Below are positions 50,074 to 59,064 of a stretch of DNA of 64,000 nt, one piece after another. Origin of the DNA: Stenotrophomonas_A sp035629025. GTDB taxonomy: Bacteria > Pseudomonadota > Gammaproteobacteria > Xanthomonadales > Xanthomonadaceae. Made by a program: the position numbers and the translations under genes. The notes under the pieces are model-generated. The model was not told the DNA's origin, ran no database searches, and was given only the letters and a program-made list of their open reading frames with translations. How positions within the stretch are numbered: position 1 is the first letter of the stretch; every line of letters begins with the position of its first letter. The DNA lies in assembly GCA_035629025.1 (NCBI GenBank), contig DASPIU010000051.1, positions 11,177 through 75,176 on the forward strand. Reading direction: 5' to 3'.

Positions 50074-51396
50074 TCACAGTCCGGACGGGAATGTGTCGGG
50101 CATCCCGCCTGCCGCCGGGGCGCCTGCCACGTCCGCGGCCACCGCGCCGGTATGGTCGAACCAGACGTAGGCGTCGAACTGCCCGGCCAGGCGTACCTGG
50201 GCGTAATGGCTGTGCAGTTCACTGTGCGCCAGGTACAGCACGCCGATGAAACGCTGCAGCCGTTCCTCGGACAAGGCCTGGCGCAACGCTTCAGGCGCGC
50301 GATCGCGCAGGTCCAGCAGAAACTGCGGCACGCCCGTAGCGTGGCACAGGTGTTCGACGCTGCCCGGCCGCGACGGGCGCACCGCCTTGACCTCCATCGG
50401 CCCGTCCCAGCGGCTGGCAGCGGCGACGAAGCCGTCATGCGTACCGAAGCCGACCAGCGCTGCGGCCTTCCCCAGTTGCTGCCGGCACAGCTGGCCGATG
50501 TTCAGCTCGCCGCTGGCCCAGCCCATCTCGGTGGCGCGCGCATCGCCGATATGCGAGTTGTGCGCCCACACCACCCCGCGCGACTGCGGGCCGTGCGCCT
50601 CGAGCAGCGCCATCAGCGTGTCGAACATGTGGGTGTCGCGCAGGTTCCAGCTTTCCGCGCCGCCGTAGTACATGGTGCGGTAGTAGCGCTCCGCGGCGGC
50701 GACCAGGCGCGCGTTCTGCGCCGCGTCGAGAAAGGCCTCGCCCTGGCCGGGGCCGCCCTGCACGTAGGCCAGCTGTTGCGCCAGCAGGTCGCGGCACTGC
50801 TGCACCACGGCATGCTCGCACTTGCCGTACGCCGATTCCAGCACCGCCTGGCCGTAGTCGGCGGGCGCCGACTGCCACGGGCTCAGGCAACCGTAGCGCT
50901 GGCGTGCAATGGCGGCGGCCTGCGGGTCTACCTGATCCAGGTAGGCCAGCACCGCCCGCATCGAGCGCCCGAGGCTGTACAGGTCCAGGCCGTAGAAGCC
51001 GAGACCCCGGCCTCCCGTGCGTGCCGCGTTGTGCGCGCGCATCCACTCGGCCAGCGCCTGCACCTCGGTGTTGCGCCACATCCATTGCGGGAAGCGCTCG
51101 AAGGCGCCATCGGCCACGGGCTCGGCCTGCTGGCCCTGGGCATAGCGATGCAGGGACGCCGCATCCGGCCAGTCGGCCTCCACAGCGATGAAGTCAAAGT
51201 CGTGACGCTCGACCAGACGCCGCGTGATCGCCGCCCGCGCGCGGTAGAACTCGCGCGTGCCATGGGTGGATTCGCCCAGCAGCACGACGCGGCAGTCGGC
51301 AAAACGGTCGAAAGCCGCGGCGAAAGCGGCGTCGTCCAGGCACGGTAGCGGCTCCAACGCGTCGGTCAGCAGCGGCAGCGGGTCGATCGCGGCCAT
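50074..51396 (-). CDS. Erythromycin esterase-like protein
   Basis: A 440-residue protein of the erythromycin esterase family (PF05139-type). The active-site motif GESTHGTREF has Glu42 and His45, FIAVEADWPDA follows, then NLRDTHMFDTLMALLE and VVWAHNSHIGDARATEMGW with the second His. Few chromosomal members of this family have proven macrolide esterase activity, so resistance should not be assumed. Its ATG shares one base with the pcm stop (TGATG), so it is translated with pcm and the CBS protein. Confidence 0.9.
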   Translation of the reverse strand: MAAIDPLPLLTDALEPLPCLDDAAFAAAFDRFADCRVVLLGESTHGTREFYRARAAITRRLVERHDFDFIAVEADWPDAASLHRYAQGQQAEPVADGAFERFPQWMWRNTEVQALAEWMRAHNAARTGGRGLGFYGLDLYSLGRSMRAVLAYLDQVDPQAAAIARQRYGCLSPWQSAPADYGQAVLESAYGKCEHAVVQQCRDLLAQQLAYVQGGPGQGEAFLDAAQNARLVAAAERYYRTMYYGGAESWNLRDTHMFDTLMALLEAHGPQSRGVVWAHNSHIGDARATEMGWASGELNIGQLCRQQLGKAAALVGFGTHDGFVAAASRWDGPMEVKAVRPSRPGSVEHLCHATGVPQFLLDLRDRAPEALRQALSEERLQRFIGVLYLAHSELHSHYAQVRLAGQFDAYVWFDHTGAVAADVAGAPAAGGMPDTFPSGL

Positions 51397-52073
51397 CAGC
51401 AGCTCACCGCCGCATCCGCCTCAGGCCACCCCTGCTCGCCGATCAGCGGTACGAACACGACGCCGCCGAGATTCTCGGCCACGCAGACACCATCGCTGCG
51501 GGTGAACCGACACAGGCACTGCAGCGCGGCCTGCGCGCCGATCGGGATCACCGCGCGGCCACCCGGCGCCAGCTGTTCGCACAAGGCCGGCGGCAGGGCC
51601 GGCGCCGCGGCGGCCACCAGCACCGCGTCGTAGGGCGCGTTTGCGGGCCAGCCGATGCTGCCGTCGCCATGGTGGACCTGCACATGGCGATAGCCGAGGG
51701 CGACGAGCCGCTCGGCCGCGCCCTGGGCCAGCACCGCATGGCGCTCGACCGTATCGACGCGCCGTGCCAGCTCGGCCAGCACTGCGGCTGCATAGCCGGA
51801 CCCGGTGCCCACTTCCAGGACCCGGTCTTCGGGACCGATCATCGCCGCCTGGGCCATCAACGCGACGATGTAAGGCTGCGAGATCGTCTGCCCGGCGCCG
51901 ATCGGCAGCGGATGGTCCGCATAGGCCTCGGCCTCGTTGCCGGCTTCGACGAAGGCCTCGCGCGGCACCCGCGCCATGGCCTGCAACACGCGCGCATCGT
52001 GGATGTCGCGGCCACGCAGGTGCTGCGCGAGCATCTGCTCACGTGCGGCGTCGCGCGGCGGCATCGCGGCCAT
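51396..52073 (-). CDS. pcm: Protein-L-isoaspartate O-methyltransferase
   Basis: A 225-residue SAM-dependent enzyme that repairs isoaspartate in aged proteins. Seen: RVLQAMARVPREAFVEA, YADHPLPIGAGQTISQPYIVALM and SAM motif I VLEVGTGSGYAAAVLAEL, then DGSIGWPANAPYDAVLVAAAAPALPPAL. The C-terminus is LGGVVFVPLIGEQGW. It is between the CBS gene (8 bp upstream) and the esterase-like gene (overlap). Confidence 0.93.
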   Translation of the reverse strand: MAAMPPRDAAREQMLAQHLRGRDIHDARVLQAMARVPREAFVEAGNEAEAYADHPLPIGAGQTISQPYIVALMAQAAMIGPEDRVLEVGTGSGYAAAVLAELARRVDTVERHAVLAQGAAERLVALGYRHVQVHHGDGSIGWPANAPYDAVLVAAAAPALPPALCEQLAPGGRAVIPIGAQAALQCLCRFTRSDGVCVAENLGGVVFVPLIGEQGWPEADAAVSC

Positions 52074-52081
52074 CGCGCGCC

Positions 52082-52492
52082 CTAGTGCGGGGTGGCCACG
52101 CCCTGCGCCATCACTGCCCCGGCAGAGGTGTCGGAATGGACCATGTTGGCGAGCGAGACCATGCCGACCAGGCGCTTGTGCGCATCCACCACCGGCAGGC
52201 GCCGCAATTCCAGGCTGGCCATGTTGCGGGCGATGGCCTGCACGTCGTCACTGGCGTAGCAATACTTGACCGCCGGTGACATGACATCGGCCACGTTGCG
52301 GGTATCGATGTCGCCTTCGGCCACGGCGCGCACCACGATGTCGCGGTCGGTGAGCATGCCGACGAGGCGGTCGTTGTCACGCACCGGCAGGCTGCCGATG
52401 TTGAGCTTGCGCATGGCCTCCGCTGCCTCGCGCAGCGACTGGTCCGGGCGCACGGTGTGCACATCGCGGCTCATGATGCTTTCGATGATCAT
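52082..52492 (-). CDS. CBS-domain pair protein
   Basis: A 136-residue stand-alone pair of CBS domains: IMSRDVHTVRPDQSLREAAEAMRKLNIGSLPVRDNDRLVGMLTDRDIVVRAV and VMSPAVKYCYASDDVQAIARNMASLELRRLPVVDAHKRLVGMVSLANMV. CBS pairs bind adenosine nucleotides and act as energy sensors. ATG 52492 follows AGGAGAACC. It heads the operon CBS-pcm-esterase. Confidence 0.9.
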   Translation of the reverse strand: MIIESIMSRDVHTVRPDQSLREAAEAMRKLNIGSLPVRDNDRLVGMLTDRDIVVRAVAEGDIDTRNVADVMSPAVKYCYASDDVQAIARNMASLELRRLPVVDAHKRLVGMVSLANMVHSDTSAGAVMAQGVATPH

Positions 52493-52629
52493 CGCGGGTT
52501 CTCCTGCAACGGGAGACCGCAGCGTGCAGCGGCATGGATTTGCCGCCGATGAGCCCGGTGTGAGCGTGGCGCACACAACGTTGAAGATTTCAGTGAGGTG
52601 ATCGCGATGCCAAGCCGCACATACGAAAA

Positions 52630-52667
52630 CGGCGAATCCGTTTCCGGATTCGCCGCTTCGTTTTTTT
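52630..52667. terminator. Terminator between tRNA-fMet and the CBS operon
   Basis: 11-bp stem CGGCGAATCCG/CGGATTCGCCG with loop TTTC. It is T-rich on the plus side (TTTTTTT at 52661-52667) and has TTTTCG on the minus side. It most likely ends the tRNA-fMet transcript. Confidence 0.8.
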
Positions 52668-52704
52668 CTACTGCGAACCCATCGCGAACGACGGGATGCT
52701 TATG

Positions 52705-52781
52705 TGGTAGCGGGGGCAGGATTTGAACCTGCGACCTTCGGGTTATGAGCCCGACGAGCTGCCAGACTGCTCCACCCCGCA
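52705..52781 (-). tRNA. Initiator tRNA-fMet (anticodon CAT)
   Basis: A 77-nt tRNA with encoded CCA. Initiator marks: the first base is unpaired (T1 against T72 rather than the usual C-A), and the anticodon stem has three G-C pairs (CGGGC..ACCCG). The anticodon loop is CTCATAA. In E. coli the initiator gene metY sits just before rimP-nusA-infB; here it lies between nuoN and that operon, with the CBS-pcm-esterase genes inserted. Confidence 0.95.
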
Positions 52782-52851
52782 GCAGAGGAACGAGAGTATG
52801 ACGATACAGGTGAACTATTGCAAGCCCTGTATTCGTCTTCCCGGTGAATAA

Positions 52852-54312
52852 TCAGGACAGATGCACGAAGGCGCGCTGGCACCACACCATGATCGGGTTC
52901 CAGGCCAGGCCGAGCGCCAGCAGCGCCACGGAGTTCACGCCCAGCACCACGCCAAGCACGCGGTCGTTGTTGGCCGGCAACGGCTCGCCCACGGGTTCGT
53001 CGAAGTACATGACCTTGATGACGCGCAGGTAATAGTACGCACCGATCACCGCGCAGATCACGCCGAGAATCGCCAGCCACAGCATGTGCCCGTGCACCGC
53101 CGCGCCAAGCACGGCCAGCTTGGTCCAGAAGCCCAGGAACGGCGGGATGCCCGCGAGCGAGGCCATGATGAACAGCACCAGGCCAGCCATCCACGGGTTG
53201 CGCGCGTTCAGACCCTTGAAGTCGTCGATGTTCTCGGCTTCAAAGCCGCTGCGCGAAAGCGCGATGATCGCGCCGAACGAAGCGGTGGACATGATCGCGT
53301 AGCTCACCGCGTAGAACATCGCCGCCGCATAGCCCTGCTCGTCGCCGCCGGCCACACCCATCAGCAGGAAGCCGATGTGCGAGACGGTCGAATACGCCAG
53401 CATGCGCTTGAGGTTGCTCTGCGCGATCGCCATCAGGTTGCCGATCACCAGCGACACCGCGGCCAGCGCGCCGATCAGCAGGCTCCACTGCTGCGACAAC
53501 GGGCCAACGCCCATCTCCAGCAGGCGGTAGGCCATGCCGAACGCGGCCAGCTTCGGCGCCGAGCTGATGAACAGCGCGATCGGTGCCGGGGCACCCTGGT
53601 ACACGTCGGGCAGCCACATGTGGAACGGCGCGGCACCCAGCTTGAAGGCGACGCCGGCGATCATGAAGATCGTGCCGGTCAGCAGCAGCAGGCGCTCAGG
53701 CGACCCGTCGATGGCGCCATGGATGCCGGTCAGGCTCAAGGTGCCGGTAGCACCGTAGATAAGCGACATGCCGTACAGCAGCAGGCCGGAGGCCAGCGAG
53801 CCGAGCACGATGTACTTCATCGCCGCCTCGGTGGCCAGGCCGCTGTCGCGGTTGGAAGCCACCAGCGCGTACGAACACAGCGCTAGCAGTTCCAGGCCGA
53901 GGTAGACCATCACCAGGCTGCCAGCCGAGACCAGGATCATCATCCCGGAGGTCGCGAACAGCACCAGCACCGGGATTTCGCCCTGGAACAGTTTGCGCTC
54001 GCGCAGGTAGCTCCAGCCATAGACCAGGGTCAGCGCGCTGACCAGCACGATCACCGTCTTCATCACGTCCGCGGCGGTATCGCGCACGAACATGCCGTTG
54101 AAGAATTCGCCCTGGCCACCGACGCCGGTGGCGAGCATCGCCAGCACGACGGCAAGGATCGCCACCGAGATCAGGTGGGTCCAGACCTTGTGCCGCTGGC
54201 TGACGAACAGGTCGATCATCAGCAGGGCAAAGGCGCCGCCCAGCAGCACCAGCTCGGGGGCGAGCGGTGCCAGGTCAGCGGTGGTCAACGACATGGGCGT
54301 TGGCGTGGTCAT
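52852..54312 (-). CDS. nuoN: NADH-quinone oxidoreductase subunit N
   Basis: A 486-residue antiporter-like membrane subunit of complex I. Seen: LAPLAPELVLLGGAFALLMIDLF, MVYLGLELLALCSYALVASNRD, MLAYSTVSHIGFLLMGV and NPWMAGLVLFIMASLAGIPPFLGFWTKL with the conserved Glu and Lys of the proton path. Several ATGs lie in a row (54318, 54315, 54312); 54312 has the best spacing from AGGA. It is the last gene of the nuo operon. Confidence 0.97.
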   Translation of the reverse strand: MTTPTPMSLTTADLAPLAPELVLLGGAFALLMIDLFVSQRHKVWTHLISVAILAVVLAMLATGVGGQGEFFNGMFVRDTAADVMKTVIVLVSALTLVYGWSYLRERKLFQGEIPVLVLFATSGMMILVSAGSLVMVYLGLELLALCSYALVASNRDSGLATEAAMKYIVLGSLASGLLLYGMSLIYGATGTLSLTGIHGAIDGSPERLLLLTGTIFMIAGVAFKLGAAPFHMWLPDVYQGAPAPIALFISSAPKLAAFGMAYRLLEMGVGPLSQQWSLLIGALAAVSLVIGNLMAIAQSNLKRMLAYSTVSHIGFLLMGVAGGDEQGYAAAMFYAVSYAIMSTASFGAIIALSRSGFEAENIDDFKGLNARNPWMAGLVLFIMASLAGIPPFLGFWTKLAVLGAAVHGHMLWLAILGVICAVIGAYYYLRVIKVMYFDEPVGEPLPANNDRVLGVVLGVNSVALLALGLAWNPIMVWCQRAFVHLS

Positions 54313-54346
54313 CATCATTCCTGGTTCAATTCTTGGCGGCCCGCTG

Positions 54347-55852
54347 TCACAGCTTGCTCACAGCGATCTGCGTCGCCAGCTTGGCGATCGACGGTTCCAT
54401 CAGGTCGGTCAGCGGCTTGGGATAGATGCCCAAGGCCAGCACACCGGCGGCGAACACGCCCAGCACGAAAGCCTCGCGGCCGTTGATGTCCTTCAGTTCG
54501 GCCACGTGGGCATTGGCCACCTCGCCGAAGAACACGCGCTTGTAGAGCCACAAAGTATAGGCGGCGGTGATCACCAAAGTGGTGGCCGCGCCGAAAGCGA
54601 TGAACGGATGCTTCTGGAAGCTGGCCATGATCACCATGAATTCGCCCACGAAGCCGCTGGTGCCTGGAAGGCCGGCATTGGCCATGTAGAACAGCATGGC
54701 AAAGGTGGCAAACCACGGCATCACGTTGACCACGCCGCCGTAGTCGGAAATGCGGCGGGTGTGCATGCGGTCGTACAGCACGCCGATACAGGTAAACATG
54801 GCGCCGGAGACGAAGCCGTGCGACACCATCTGCACCATCGCACCCTGCAGGCCGAGGCGGGCGGCATCGACGCTGCCGTAGTCGCGCACCAGCGTAAAGG
54901 CAATGAAGGTGCCGAGGGTGACGAAGCCCATGTGCGCAATCGACGAATAGGCGACCAGCTTCTTCATGTCGTCCTGCACCAGCGCCACCAGGCCGACGTA
55001 GATCACCGCGATCAGCGACAGTGCAATGACCACCCAGGCGAAATGATGGCTGGCGTCAGGCACGATCGGCAGGTTGAAGCGCAGGAAGCCGTAACCACCG
55101 ATCTTCAGCGCGATGGCGGCCAGGATCACCGAACCGGCGGTCGGCGCTTCGACGTGCGCGTCCGGCAGCCAGGTGTGGACCGGGAACATCGGCACCTTGA
55201 CCGCGAAGGCGATCAGGAAGGCGAAGAAGATCCAGGTCTGCTCCTTGGCGGTGAGCTGCATCGCGTACAGGTCGGCCAGCTGGAAGCTGCCGCCCTTCAG
55301 GTACAGGTAGATCAGCGCCACCAGCATCAGCACCGAGCCGAGGAAGGTGTACAGGAAGAACTTGATCGCGGCGTAGATGCGGCGCGGGCCGCCCCAGACA
55401 CCGATGATCAGGAACATCGGGATCAGCATCGCCTCGAAGAACACGTAGAACAGCATCGCGTCGGTGGCGGCGAAGATGCCGACGGTGACGCCTTCCAGGA
55501 TCAGGAAGGCGGCCACGTACTGGTTCACGCGCTTGTCGATCACGCCCCAGGCGCCGACCAGGGCCAGCACCGTGACCAGCGTGGTCAGCACGATCAGCGC
55601 GATGGCGATGCCGTCCACGCCGAGGTTGTAGCCGATGCTGTAGGCCGGGATCCACGCATGCTGTTCAACGAACTGCAACGCATCGTTGCTGGTGTCGTAC
55701 CCGCTGAGCAGCGGCAGGCTGAGCAGCAGGGTCAACACCGCAACCAGCAGGGACGCCCAGCGGGCGGCCTGGAAGTTGCGCAGGGCGAGGATCAGGGCTC
55801 CGCCGATGATCGGCAGCCAGATCAGGACACTCAATAGGGGCCAGTTCGACAC
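54347..55852 (-). CDS. nuoM: NADH-quinone oxidoreductase subunit M
   Basis: A 501-residue antiporter-like proton-pumping subunit. Seen: MLFYVFFEAMLIPMFLIIGVWGG with its conserved Glu, FPVHTWLPDAHVEAPTAGSVILAAIALKIGGYGFLRF, KLVAYSSIAHMGFVTLG and GLPGTSGFVGEFMVIM. Spacing to nuoL is 19 bp and to nuoN 34 bp. Confidence 0.98.
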   Translation of the reverse strand: MSNWPLLSVLIWLPIIGGALILALRNFQAARWASLLVAVLTLLLSLPLLSGYDTSNDALQFVEQHAWIPAYSIGYNLGVDGIAIALIVLTTLVTVLALVGAWGVIDKRVNQYVAAFLILEGVTVGIFAATDAMLFYVFFEAMLIPMFLIIGVWGGPRRIYAAIKFFLYTFLGSVLMLVALIYLYLKGGSFQLADLYAMQLTAKEQTWIFFAFLIAFAVKVPMFPVHTWLPDAHVEAPTAGSVILAAIALKIGGYGFLRFNLPIVPDASHHFAWVVIALSLIAVIYVGLVALVQDDMKKLVAYSSIAHMGFVTLGTFIAFTLVRDYGSVDAARLGLQGAMVQMVSHGFVSGAMFTCIGVLYDRMHTRRISDYGGVVNVMPWFATFAMLFYMANAGLPGTSGFVGEFMVIMASFQKHPFIAFGAATTLVITAAYTLWLYKRVFFGEVANAHVAELKDINGREAFVLGVFAAGVLALGIYPKPLTDLMEPSIAKLATQIAVSKL

Positions 55853-55871
55853 GTCTTCTTATCCGTACAGG

Positions 55872-58082
55872 TCAACGCCACACAAACATCACGACCATCA
55901 GCAGGGCGATGAGCCCGATGATCATGGCGAAGGCGTAGTGGTAGAGGAAACCGGACTGCGTGCGACGCAGCAGGTGGGCGGCCAGGTCGACCACGCGGGC
56001 CGAACCATTGACCACCGCGCCATCGACGACATGCGTGTCGATCGCGCGGGACACCTTGCCCAGGCGAACACCGCCGCCAGCGAAGCCGTTGATCCAGAGC
56101 TTGTCGAAACCGTACTTCTCTTCGAGGATCCGCACCGGCAGCGCAAAGGCCTTGCGCGCCCTTGCCGCCAGGTCCGGCTTCCACAGGTACATCAGCGCCG
56201 CCAGCAGGAAGCCGGCCAGGGTCAGCCAGAACGGCCAGGCGCTCATGCCATGGGTCGCGTATTCGACCGGGCCGTGCCAGAACTCCTCGCCCACCTCGGC
56301 CACGGTATCGCGGGCCGGGGTGTAGAAGTCGATGGCGCCGGTGAAGAACGTCGTCTCCTGGCCCTGCACGGTTTCCGCGGCGCGGTGCCCCATCCAGTCG
56401 GTGCCGAACAGCATCGGCCCGGAAGTGATGAAGCCGATGGCGATCGACGGAATGGCCAGCAGGATCAGCGGCAGGGTCACCACCCAGGGCGACTCGCGCG
56501 GCTCGTGCGCGCCATGGCCGTGGTCATGGCCGTGGTCGTCCTTGTGCGCGTGGTCGTCGTGCGCATGCTGCTGCGCTTCGGCGTCGGTGTGGTCGGCATC
56601 GCCGTGGCCGTGCTCGTCATGGCCGTGCGCATGCGCGTCGCGGAAGCGTTCCTTGCCATGGAAGGTCATGAACAGCAGGCGGAAGCTGTAGAAGCTGGTC
56701 ACCAGCACGCCGCCCAGCACCGCCCAGTAGCCGTAGGTGGCAACCCAGTTGTTGGCGTGCTGCGCGTGGATCTCGGCGGCCTCGATGATTGTGTCCTTCG
56801 AGTAGAAGCCGGAGAAGAACGGCGTGCCGATCAGCGCCAGGGTGCCGACGACGCTGGTCCAGTAGGTGATCGGCATGTACTTGCGCAGGCCGCCCATCTT
56901 GCGCATGTCCTGCTCGTGGTGCATGCCGATGATGACCGAGCCGGCGGCCAGGAACAGTAGCGCCTTGAAGAAGGCATGGGTCATCAGGTGGAACACCGCG
57001 GCCGAGTACGCCGACACGCCGAGAGCAACGGTCATGTAGCCCAGCTGCGACAGCGTGGAGTACGCCACGACGCGCTTGATGTCGTTTTGCACGATACCGA
57101 TCAGGCCGGTGAAGAACGCCGTGGTCGCGCCGACAAACAGCACGAAGTTCAGCGCCGTCTCCGACAGCTCGAACAGCGGCGACATGCGCGCCACCATGAA
57201 GATGCCGGCGGTCACCATGGTCGCGGCGTGGATCAGCGCCGAGATCGGGGTCGGGCCTTCCATCGAGTCCGGCAGCCACACATGCAGCGGCACCTGGGCG
57301 GACTTGCCCATGGCGCCAATGAACAGGCAGATGCAGATCAGCGTGGCCACCGACCACACCATCGGCTGGCTGAGCAGGGTGAAGTGCTGGCCGAACAGGT
57401 CCAGCGAGCCATCCCACAGCTGGATCACCGCGCGCGGGTCGCCGAGCACGCCGGCGTTGGCGAACACGACCGAGTAGTCCAGCGTGCCGAACACCCACAG
57501 CACCCCGGCGATGCCGAGGATGAAGCCGAAGTCGCCGACGCGGTTGACCAGGAACGCCTTCATGTTCGCGAACACCGCGGTCGGGCGCTTGAACCAGAAG
57601 CCGATCAGCAGGTACGAGACCAGGCCCACCGCTTCCCAGCCGAAGAACAGCTGCAGGAAGTTGTTGCTCATCACCAGGGTGAGCATGGAGAAGGTGAACA
57701 GCGAGATGTAGCTGAAGAAGCGCTGGTAGCCCGGATCATCGGCCATGTAGCCGATGGTGTAGACGTGGACCAGCAGCGAGACGAAGGTGACCACCACCAT
57801 CATCATCGCGGTCAGCTTGTCGACCATGAAGCCGACATGCGCCGAGTAGTGGCCGACCTCGAAGAACGTATAGAGGTTCTGGTTGAACGGCGCGGCGCCC
57901 TGCCCGACCAGTTGGTACAGCGTCCAGCACGACAGCGCGCAGCTGACCGCCACGCCGAGAATGGTCGCGTACTGGGCGCCCTTGCGGCCGACCTGCCGGC
58001 CGAACAGCCCGGCGATGATGCTGCCGACCAGCGGTGCGAGCACCACGGCGATGAGCAGGCCCTTGGAGAGTGTGATTTCCAT
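55872..58082 (-). CDS. nuoL: NADH-quinone oxidoreductase subunit L, with a histidine-rich loop
   Basis: A 736-residue antiporter-like subunit, longer than the E. coli one (613). Seen: YLLIGFWFKRPTAVFANMKAFLVNRVGDFGFILG, VPLHVWLPDSMEGPTPISALIHAATMVTAGIFMVAR, RVVAYSTLSQLGYMTVALG and FFSGFYSKD. Part of the extra length is a loop at about residues 478-532 made almost wholly of His, Asp, Glu, Ala and Gly (HAHGHDEHGHGDADH, then HAHDDHAHKDDHGHDHGHG), a likely metal-binding or flexible linker. The C-terminal lateral-helix region follows. Confidence 0.96.
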   Translation of the reverse strand: MEITLSKGLLIAVVLAPLVGSIIAGLFGRQVGRKGAQYATILGVAVSCALSCWTLYQLVGQGAAPFNQNLYTFFEVGHYSAHVGFMVDKLTAMMMVVVTFVSLLVHVYTIGYMADDPGYQRFFSYISLFTFSMLTLVMSNNFLQLFFGWEAVGLVSYLLIGFWFKRPTAVFANMKAFLVNRVGDFGFILGIAGVLWVFGTLDYSVVFANAGVLGDPRAVIQLWDGSLDLFGQHFTLLSQPMVWSVATLICICLFIGAMGKSAQVPLHVWLPDSMEGPTPISALIHAATMVTAGIFMVARMSPLFELSETALNFVLFVGATTAFFTGLIGIVQNDIKRVVAYSTLSQLGYMTVALGVSAYSAAVFHLMTHAFFKALLFLAAGSVIIGMHHEQDMRKMGGLRKYMPITYWTSVVGTLALIGTPFFSGFYSKDTIIEAAEIHAQHANNWVATYGYWAVLGGVLVTSFYSFRLLFMTFHGKERFRDAHAHGHDEHGHGDADHTDAEAQQHAHDDHAHKDDHGHDHGHGAHEPRESPWVVTLPLILLAIPSIAIGFITSGPMLFGTDWMGHRAAETVQGQETTFFTGAIDFYTPARDTVAEVGEEFWHGPVEYATHGMSAWPFWLTLAGFLLAALMYLWKPDLAARARKAFALPVRILEEKYGFDKLWINGFAGGGVRLGKVSRAIDTHVVDGAVVNGSARVVDLAAHLLRRTQSGFLYHYAFAMIIGLIALLMVVMFVWR

Positions 58083-58089
58083 CTTCGGG

Positions 58090-58395
58090 TCAGCCCTTCA
58101 ACGAATCGACTTCGGCCACGTTGATCGTGTGGCGGGTACGGAACAGGGTCACCAGGATCGCCAGGCCGATCGCGGCTTCGGCGGCGGCCACGGTGAGGAT
58201 GAAGAACACGAACAGCTGGCCGGCCGGATCACCCATCTGCCGCGAGAAGGCGACGAAGTTGATGTTGACCGAAAGCAGCAGCAGCTCGATCGACATCAGC
58301 AGCACGATGACGTTCTTGCGGTTGAGGAAGATGCCGGCGAGGCTGATGCAGAACAGCACCGCGCCCAGGCCCAGCAGGTGGCCAAGGGTGATCAC
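58090..58395 (-). CDS. nuoK: NADH-quinone oxidoreductase subunit K
   Basis: A 101-residue three-helix membrane subunit. Seen: LGHLLGLGAVLFCISLAGIFLNRKNVIVLLMSIELLLLSVNINFVAF with the conserved Glu of the proton path, then FFILTVAAAEAAIGLAILVTLFR with the second Glu. It overlaps nuoJ by 4 bp. Confidence 0.98.
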   Translation of the reverse strand: MITLGHLLGLGAVLFCISLAGIFLNRKNVIVLLMSIELLLLSVNINFVAFSRQMGDPAGQLFVFFILTVAAAEAAIGLAILVTLFRTRHTINVAEVDSLKG

Positions 58396-59057
58396 GATTT
58401 TGCCTCCTGGGTGTTGCCGGGCACGCCAGGCTCGGCCGGAACCGGTGCAACCGGCTTTTCGACGGCCATCTTGACGATGCGCAGGCGGTCACGCGACTTG
58501 ACGCGGGTCTGCGCCGAAGGATCCTGGGTCTTGATGCCGGTGCGCTTGCGCAGGGTCAGCATCACCGCGGCGATCACCGCCACGGTCAGGATGACGGCGG
58601 CGAACTCGAACGGCAGCAGGAAATCGGTGAACAGCGTGTGCGCCAGCCAGGTCAGGTTGGAGGTGTCGGCGGCCTGCGCGGCGGCGTTGTCGGCCGGCAG
58701 CGGCGTGGCGGTGCGCGACTTCACCCCGACCAGGGTGACGATCTGCACCAGCATGACCAGCGCAAAGCCAATGCCCACCGGCAGGTAGCGCACCCAGCCC
58801 TCGCGCAGGCGGCTGGTGTCGATGTCCAGCATCATCACCACGAACAGGAACAGCACCATCACCGCGCCGACGTACACCAGCACCAGGGTGACGCCGAGGA
58901 ACTCGGCGCCGACCAGCAGCCACACGCAGGCGATGGAGAAGAACGTCAGGATCAGGCACAGCACGGCGTACACCGGGTTGCGCACGCTGATCACCGCGCC
59001 CGCCGCGATGACGGCGACGGCGGAGAAGGCCCAAAAAGCAATATTGACCCAGTCCAT
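58392..59057 (-). CDS. nuoJ: NADH-quinone oxidoreductase subunit J
   Basis: A 221-residue five-helix membrane subunit. Seen: AFWAFSAVAVIAAGAVISVRNPVYAVLCLILTFFSIACVWLLVGAEFLGVTLVLVYVGAVMVLFLFVVMMLD. The C-terminus is a charged, Pro-rich tail (about 50 residues). ATG 59057 has GAGG at good spacing; 59060 is an adjacent alternative. Confidence 0.96.
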   Translation of the reverse strand: MDWVNIAFWAFSAVAVIAAGAVISVRNPVYAVLCLILTFFSIACVWLLVGAEFLGVTLVLVYVGAVMVLFLFVVMMLDIDTSRLREGWVRYLPVGIGFALVMLVQIVTLVGVKSRTATPLPADNAAAQAADTSNLTWLAHTLFTDFLLPFEFAAVILTVAVIAAVMLTLRKRTGIKTQDPSAQTRVKSRDRLRIVKMAVEKPVAPVPAEPGVPGNTQEAKS

Positions 59058-59064
59058 CATGACC

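Noticed and set aside
50074..51396. Macrolide resistance gene
   Set aside because: The family is assigned, but motif similarity to Ere enzymes does not establish macrolide esterase activity; the context is housekeeping.
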